The notes beneath the pieces were generated by a model. That model ran no database searches, was not told where the DNA came from, and saw only the letters and a list, made by a program, of their open reading frames with translations. 64,000 nucleotides of DNA from Mimachlamys varia (Eukaryota; Mollusca; Bivalvia; Pectinida; Pectinidae), in contig OX392536.1 of assembly GCA_947623455.1 (NCBI GenBank), forward strand, positions 32,617,465 to 32,681,464, written 5' to 3'. The position numbers and the translations under genes are program-made. This document shows, piece after piece, positions 61,301 to 64,000 of the stretch. The number at the start of each line of letters is the position of its first letter. Within the stretch, counting starts at the first letter, position 1.

Positions 61301-62372
61301 TGTTGTCTTTCCTTCTTTTGTTTTAATATTTTCTCGGTTCCTTTTGTGTATCCCATTTGGTTTTGGTTTCTCCTCAATTCCTCAGTCCTCATTGCTGTGT
61401 TCATCAGTGAGGTTTCAAGTTTCACATCATATCAAAGAGGCATAAGATATCAGTATAAATAATAAAAAAATCTTTGCAAAAATGGCAGAGAATTATTAAA
61501 ACTGAATACTCGTATAAACAGCTTTACTGCACAGAAAACCACATATAGATTCAACAAATAGCAATATAACACTGGCACAAAAAGGTTATACATACCAAAA
61601 AGTACCGTCTATATTTCAGATTCTAATGGTGTAATGAAGGAATTGGTATTCCCTAAAGCCCTTGACCTTGACCGTCCAAAGCGGGCCCGGACCACCTTCT
61701 CCCCGGAACAGCTGTATCAGCTGGAGAGGGAATTCCAGCGTAACCAGTACTTAGTAGGGAAGGAACGTACGGAGCTGTCCAAAAAACTTCAGCTCTCGGA
61801 AACACAGGTAATATTTCATTTGCAAGTTTAGTTTTCTATAAAATAAAAACAAATGATAACACTCTTTCCATATATATAAATTAATTAAATCTGGTTTTAG
61901 ATAATCTTTTTCCATTTATGGAAGCTTTTATTTTTTGATATATGTGTTCCATTCATACATCATATAAAACCAAGATGGGAGACGTTGAAAACCATGTTTG
62001 TATTTCATATCATGTATATTGCATGGTGTTTTATTCTTATGTAGTAAGGCCTACACAAATCCGTAGTAGCCTACCGCCTGCATTTTAAACTATAAAAAAA
62101 GAGGAAATTTCAATGAAAATAATTTTGTTCTGAAGTGCAATAAACCTAAATGGATATGTATTTTTACTTAAGTATAAGCAATTCAATTTTGACAGGTGAA
62201 AGTCTGGTTTCAAAATAGACGAACAAAGTACAAACGAGATCGAGGCCGCGAGGCGGAAGTGAGTGACAGTAAAGCAGAGAGTTTAGCTGCTTGTAACATA
62301 CTCAGGATCCTACAAACTCGGGCACCTACCTACCCATCGCCACTCCTACCAACCTACGCCTACCCCTACTGA
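55222..62372 (+). CDS. Vax: Vax-type homeobox transcription factor, 3 coding exons
   Basis: Nuclear DNA-binding regulator; Vax genes pattern the ventral eye and forebrain in vertebrates. Exons 55222-55354, 61620-61807 and 62196-62372 join at GT/AG sites into 165 residues. The homeodomain runs from PKRARTTF (residues 1-8) through [13 protein letters not shown] (48-60), with N51 present. The flanking LDRPKR and the pre-homeodomain YCKTMVVQD block match vertebrate YCRRILVRD, which separates Vax from Noto and Emx. The second intron falls between homeodomain Q44 and V45, a classic homeobox site. The ATG at 55222 is preceded by in-frame TAA at 55186. The post-homeodomain region ([12 protein letters not shown]) matches the vertebrate TCSVLRLLE motif. 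The protein is about half the vertebrate length because the C-terminus ends 20 residues after this motif. Confidence 0.95.
57385..57660. mobile_element. Inverted pair of reverse-transcriptase element tails
   Basis: Plus-strand tttaatcgattctgagttcg at 57390 faces its reverse-complement relative at 57505-57660 (aatcataactcaaaatcgat, aaccaggggcaaaatatgaa). Confidence 0.6.
57953..58185 (+). CDS. Uncertain exon-like open frame in Vax intron 1 (Cys-rich)
   Basis: After an ag at 57965-57966 a frame stays open to TAA at 58183-58185. It contains two N-glycosylation sequons and ends in a cluster [16 protein letters not shown] with a further Cys near the end, a spacing reminiscent of von Willebrand factor C modules. 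GC content is higher than the surrounding intron. The open frame alone is within chance for this window, so this is a weak call. Confidence 0.2.
58383..58558. mobile_element. MITE with TACTGTATAGTTG ends
   Basis: tactgtatagttg at the left and caactatacagta at the right, 13-bp inverted ends; interior has attcgcggg and gcgaaatt motifs. Confidence 0.75.
58639..58676. repeat. (TTTGG) microsatellite
   Basis: Seven or so imperfect units; same sequence as the tail of the local SINE family in reverse orientation. Confidence 0.8.
58952..59088 (-). CDS. Uncertain signal-peptide-like first exon in Vax intron 1
   Basis: On the minus strand an ATG at 59088 opens a frame. A hydrophobic stretch [11 protein letters not shown] and a small-residue site LANA precede AYDLHGLYK, followed by a gtaaaa donor. 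Local GC is raised. It could start a small secreted protein nested in the Vax intron; no matching second exon could be fixed. Confidence 0.2.
60800..61400. repeat. Pyrimidine-rich degenerate minisatellite
   Basis: Loose units of about 50-60 bp with cctcaattcctgttgttgtc and ttccttttgttttggt. Strong T/C bias on the plus strand keeps several overlapping frames open (60645-61462) with implausible Phe/Leu/Ser-rich translations. Confidence 0.8.
61620..61807 (+). CDS. Vax: Vax coding exon 2 (homeodomain helices 1-2)
   Basis: Acceptor atatttcag, donor gtaata, phase 1 in and phase 0 out. Encodes [20 protein letters not shown] and homeodomain residues 1-44, ending LSETQ. Confidence 0.97.
62196..62372 (+). 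CDS. Vax: Vax coding exon 3 (recognition helix, C-terminus)
   Basis: Acceptor ttttgacag. Begins [16 protein letters not shown] (recognition helix) and ends with a Pro/Tyr-rich tail, LLPTYAYPY, then TGA at 62370-62372. The codons for the last 20 residues are the first copy of a degenerate repeat that continues past the stop. Confidence 0.95.
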   Translation: MKVWFQNRRTKYKRDRGREAEVSDSKAESLAACNILRILQTRAPTYPSPLLPTYAYPY

Positions 62373-62640
62373 CATCATCTTTCAACTGATTACTAACTGT
62401 GTTCCCACATACTTGGGGTCAAGCCTATCCATCGCCATTCCTATCAACCTACGCCTACCCCTACTGACGTCATTGTGTTCCTACAGGCCTTGGGCCCTGC
62501 CTATTCATCACAGCCCTTAATAACCTACCCTTACTGATATCATCGCATTGTTGTTAATTAATGATTTTTCTACAAATTCGGGTCCTCACCTATCTGTTAC
62601 CGCTCCTACAAACCTACGCCTATCTTCGCTGACGTCATCA
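62309..62640 (+). repeat. Degenerate tandem repeat of the Vax coding end and stop
   Basis: Four units (62309-62379, 62402-62474, 62477-62544, 62567-62639), each with a (t/c)ctacaaactcggg-like start, a ctcctaccaacctacgccta-like middle and a ctgacgtcatc-like end. The first is coding and includes the TGA. Confidence 0.8.
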
Positions 62641-63289
62641 ATGTACATGTGGTAACCAACCTACACGCACTATATATTCCTTCTATCAGCCTTCGCCTAC
62701 CATATAATGTCTAAATTTCGACCTTCCAACCCACACTACTGACGTCATCAAACTGATGTTACTCCTCCGAAATCCTGCAGAGAGTAACTCCGATTCACAA
62801 TTCGTGTATCACTCTGACTATAGCAGGGTTGATTCTACAAATCTTTCTTAAGCAGGTCCCCGTATTTCTATCACTGGTGACGTCATAACATCACCATGGG
62901 GATAGTGTTGATATCTGTGACGATGGGACAAACCAAATGGCATCCAAACAACTAATCAAATGGCTGTTAATCAATGAACCAATGTTGAAATTTAACTAGA
63001 AAGACTAAGAAATATATTTTTAGTTCGTTTTGTATGTTTGACAAGGGACACTTTCCTTGACAATGATGAAGTGTTCTTTCCGCGTGACATTATTTATTTC
63101 GTGTGTATGACAATATTATAAAAATGTAAGAATGACTTCACGGCTCAGAAACAGACTGATCAAACAGTGATGATCACTTTCTCGATTAAGAAAGAGAGAA
63201 ATGTTACAAACTGATGCAACATATGTAAAAGATATGCAAAATGACATAAACTGGAAAAGTGATTAAGAAATTAACTTTTCATATTGGCC

Positions 63290-63440
63290 ATCCTCCACGG
63301 GGTCGCGGGTTCTATACCCAGGACGGGCACTCGCCAAATACTGGCCGTAGGTTAGTGTTTTTTTCCCTTGTACTTCGGCTGGCCACGAGTTTTAGGAATT
63401 AATACACAAACACGCCAACTCTTATCCATAAATACATATT
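63290..63440 (+). mobile_element. tRNA-derived SINE fragment
   Basis: B-box-like gggttctataccc, then aggacgggcactcgccaaat and actggccgtaggttagt, the body of the CCAAA-tailed bivalve SINE. Confidence 0.65.
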
Positions 63441-64000
63441 AAAAAACTTGAACTATAGTAGATCGTGTTATATGAAGTTGAGACCATACGTGTTTACCTA
63501 AAAAGAAACAAGTTTTTTATACTGATTATATACACTAGTACAGTATTTTATACGTAGTACATGAATATGCATTATATATACAATTTTATTGTATGTAAGT
63601 ACATGGTATAATATTGTATACAAGGATCGTTTACCAAACAGTATACATGTGAAATAGTGTATGTATAATATGGTATACTGGTAGGTGTATTCTGAATAAA
63701 GCTTCTGCTACGTTTGACAAATAATAACATTGTATGTGTTGTCGATGAAGTAAGAGAAGAGTACATTTAAGTTGTACGATTGGTGTACTAACAGTTAAGG
63801 GCACGTTTTTCATATTAATATATCAGCTGTTTAGATAAGTATGGTAAGTCCTTATCATGGTCTTGTGAACGCTTTGGTATTTTTTTTAGATACAAAACAT
63901 TGTATACAAATAATGTATACTTTCTATCACTGGTGTCACATTTCTTCGCGATTATGTTTATGGTGATTAAAAACGAAAAACGAAACAATCTTGACTCGTG
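63441..64000. other. AT-rich flank, no gene seen
   Basis: TA-rich; ttgtcgatgaagtaagagaa at 63739 and cttgtgaacgctttggtatt at about 63862 are fragments of the reverse-transcriptase element tail. Confidence 0.45.

Larger units (their letters stand above)
55355..61619 (+). other. Vax intron 1
   Basis: A 6.3-kb intron with gtacgt donor and atatttcag acceptor. It holds reverse-transcriptase tail fragments (57385-57660), a MITE (58383-58558), a (TTTGG) tract (58639-58676), uncertain exon-like frames (57953-58185, 58952-59088, 59838-60127) and a pyrimidine-rich minisatellite (60800-61400). Confidence 0.8.

Noticed and set aside
60645..61462. Overlapping Phe/Leu-rich frames resembling membrane proteins
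   Set aside because: Produced by a pyrimidine-rich degenerate repeat within Vax intron 1; three overlapping frames are equally open.

Overview
This window looks like nuclear DNA of a marine mollusc, most likely a bivalve. It is AT-rich and intron-rich, has no operons, and is packed with tRNA-derived SINEs, fold-back MITEs and minisatellites of the kind seen in bivalve genomes. The species call is an inference from repeat style, not from a search.

Two genes can be reconstructed with confidence, both on the + strand. The first is NT5C2, the cytosolic purine 5'-nucleotidase (cN-II), with 17 coding exons from 14821 to 30229. Joining them at GT/AG sites gives a continuous 561-residue protein with all four HAD-phosphatase motifs. 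Its 5' UTR is spliced, and a candidate promoter and non-coding first exon lies near 1391-1501, which would make intron 1 about 13 kb. The second is a Vax-type homeobox gene with three coding exons from 55222 to 62372 and 165 residues. Its homeodomain is interrupted by an intron between homeodomain residues 44 and 45.

Layout. 1-14770: upstream region and probable first intron of NT5C2, with a possible terminal exon of an unknown minus-strand gene at 996-1114, short inverted repeats, SINEs and a TTAA-flanked transposon. 14771-30229: NT5C2, with several minisatellites in its introns. 30230-36700: 3' flank with MITEs and a degenerate repeat carrying nuclear-receptor-type DR1 motifs. 36750-42000: a transposon graveyard (LINE reverse-transcriptase remnant, second TTAA element, hAT-like fold-back inside a SINE, Tc1 transposase remnant). 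42600-43200: 63-bp minisatellite. 44900-54200: reverse-transcriptase element fragments, fold-backs and an inverted pair of one repeat. 54230-54351: possible terminal exon of an unknown gene. 55222-62372: Vax, with a large repeat-bearing intron 1. 62373-64000: 3' repeats, a SINE tail and AT-rich sequence.

The most unusual pattern is tandem repetition seeded at gene boundaries. The 3' ends of three NT5C2 coding exons, together with their splice donors, are tandemly copied into the following intron: exon 1 about 3-4 times, exon 8 four times with a 30-bp period, and exon 9 thirty-four times with an 83-bp period over 2.8 kb. The end of the Vax coding region, including its stop codon, is also copied about four times into the 3' flank. 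The exon 9 array preserves 33 intact donor motifs, and each unit contains a 39-nt in-phase segment encoding the HAD motif II peptide behind an acceptor-like tract.
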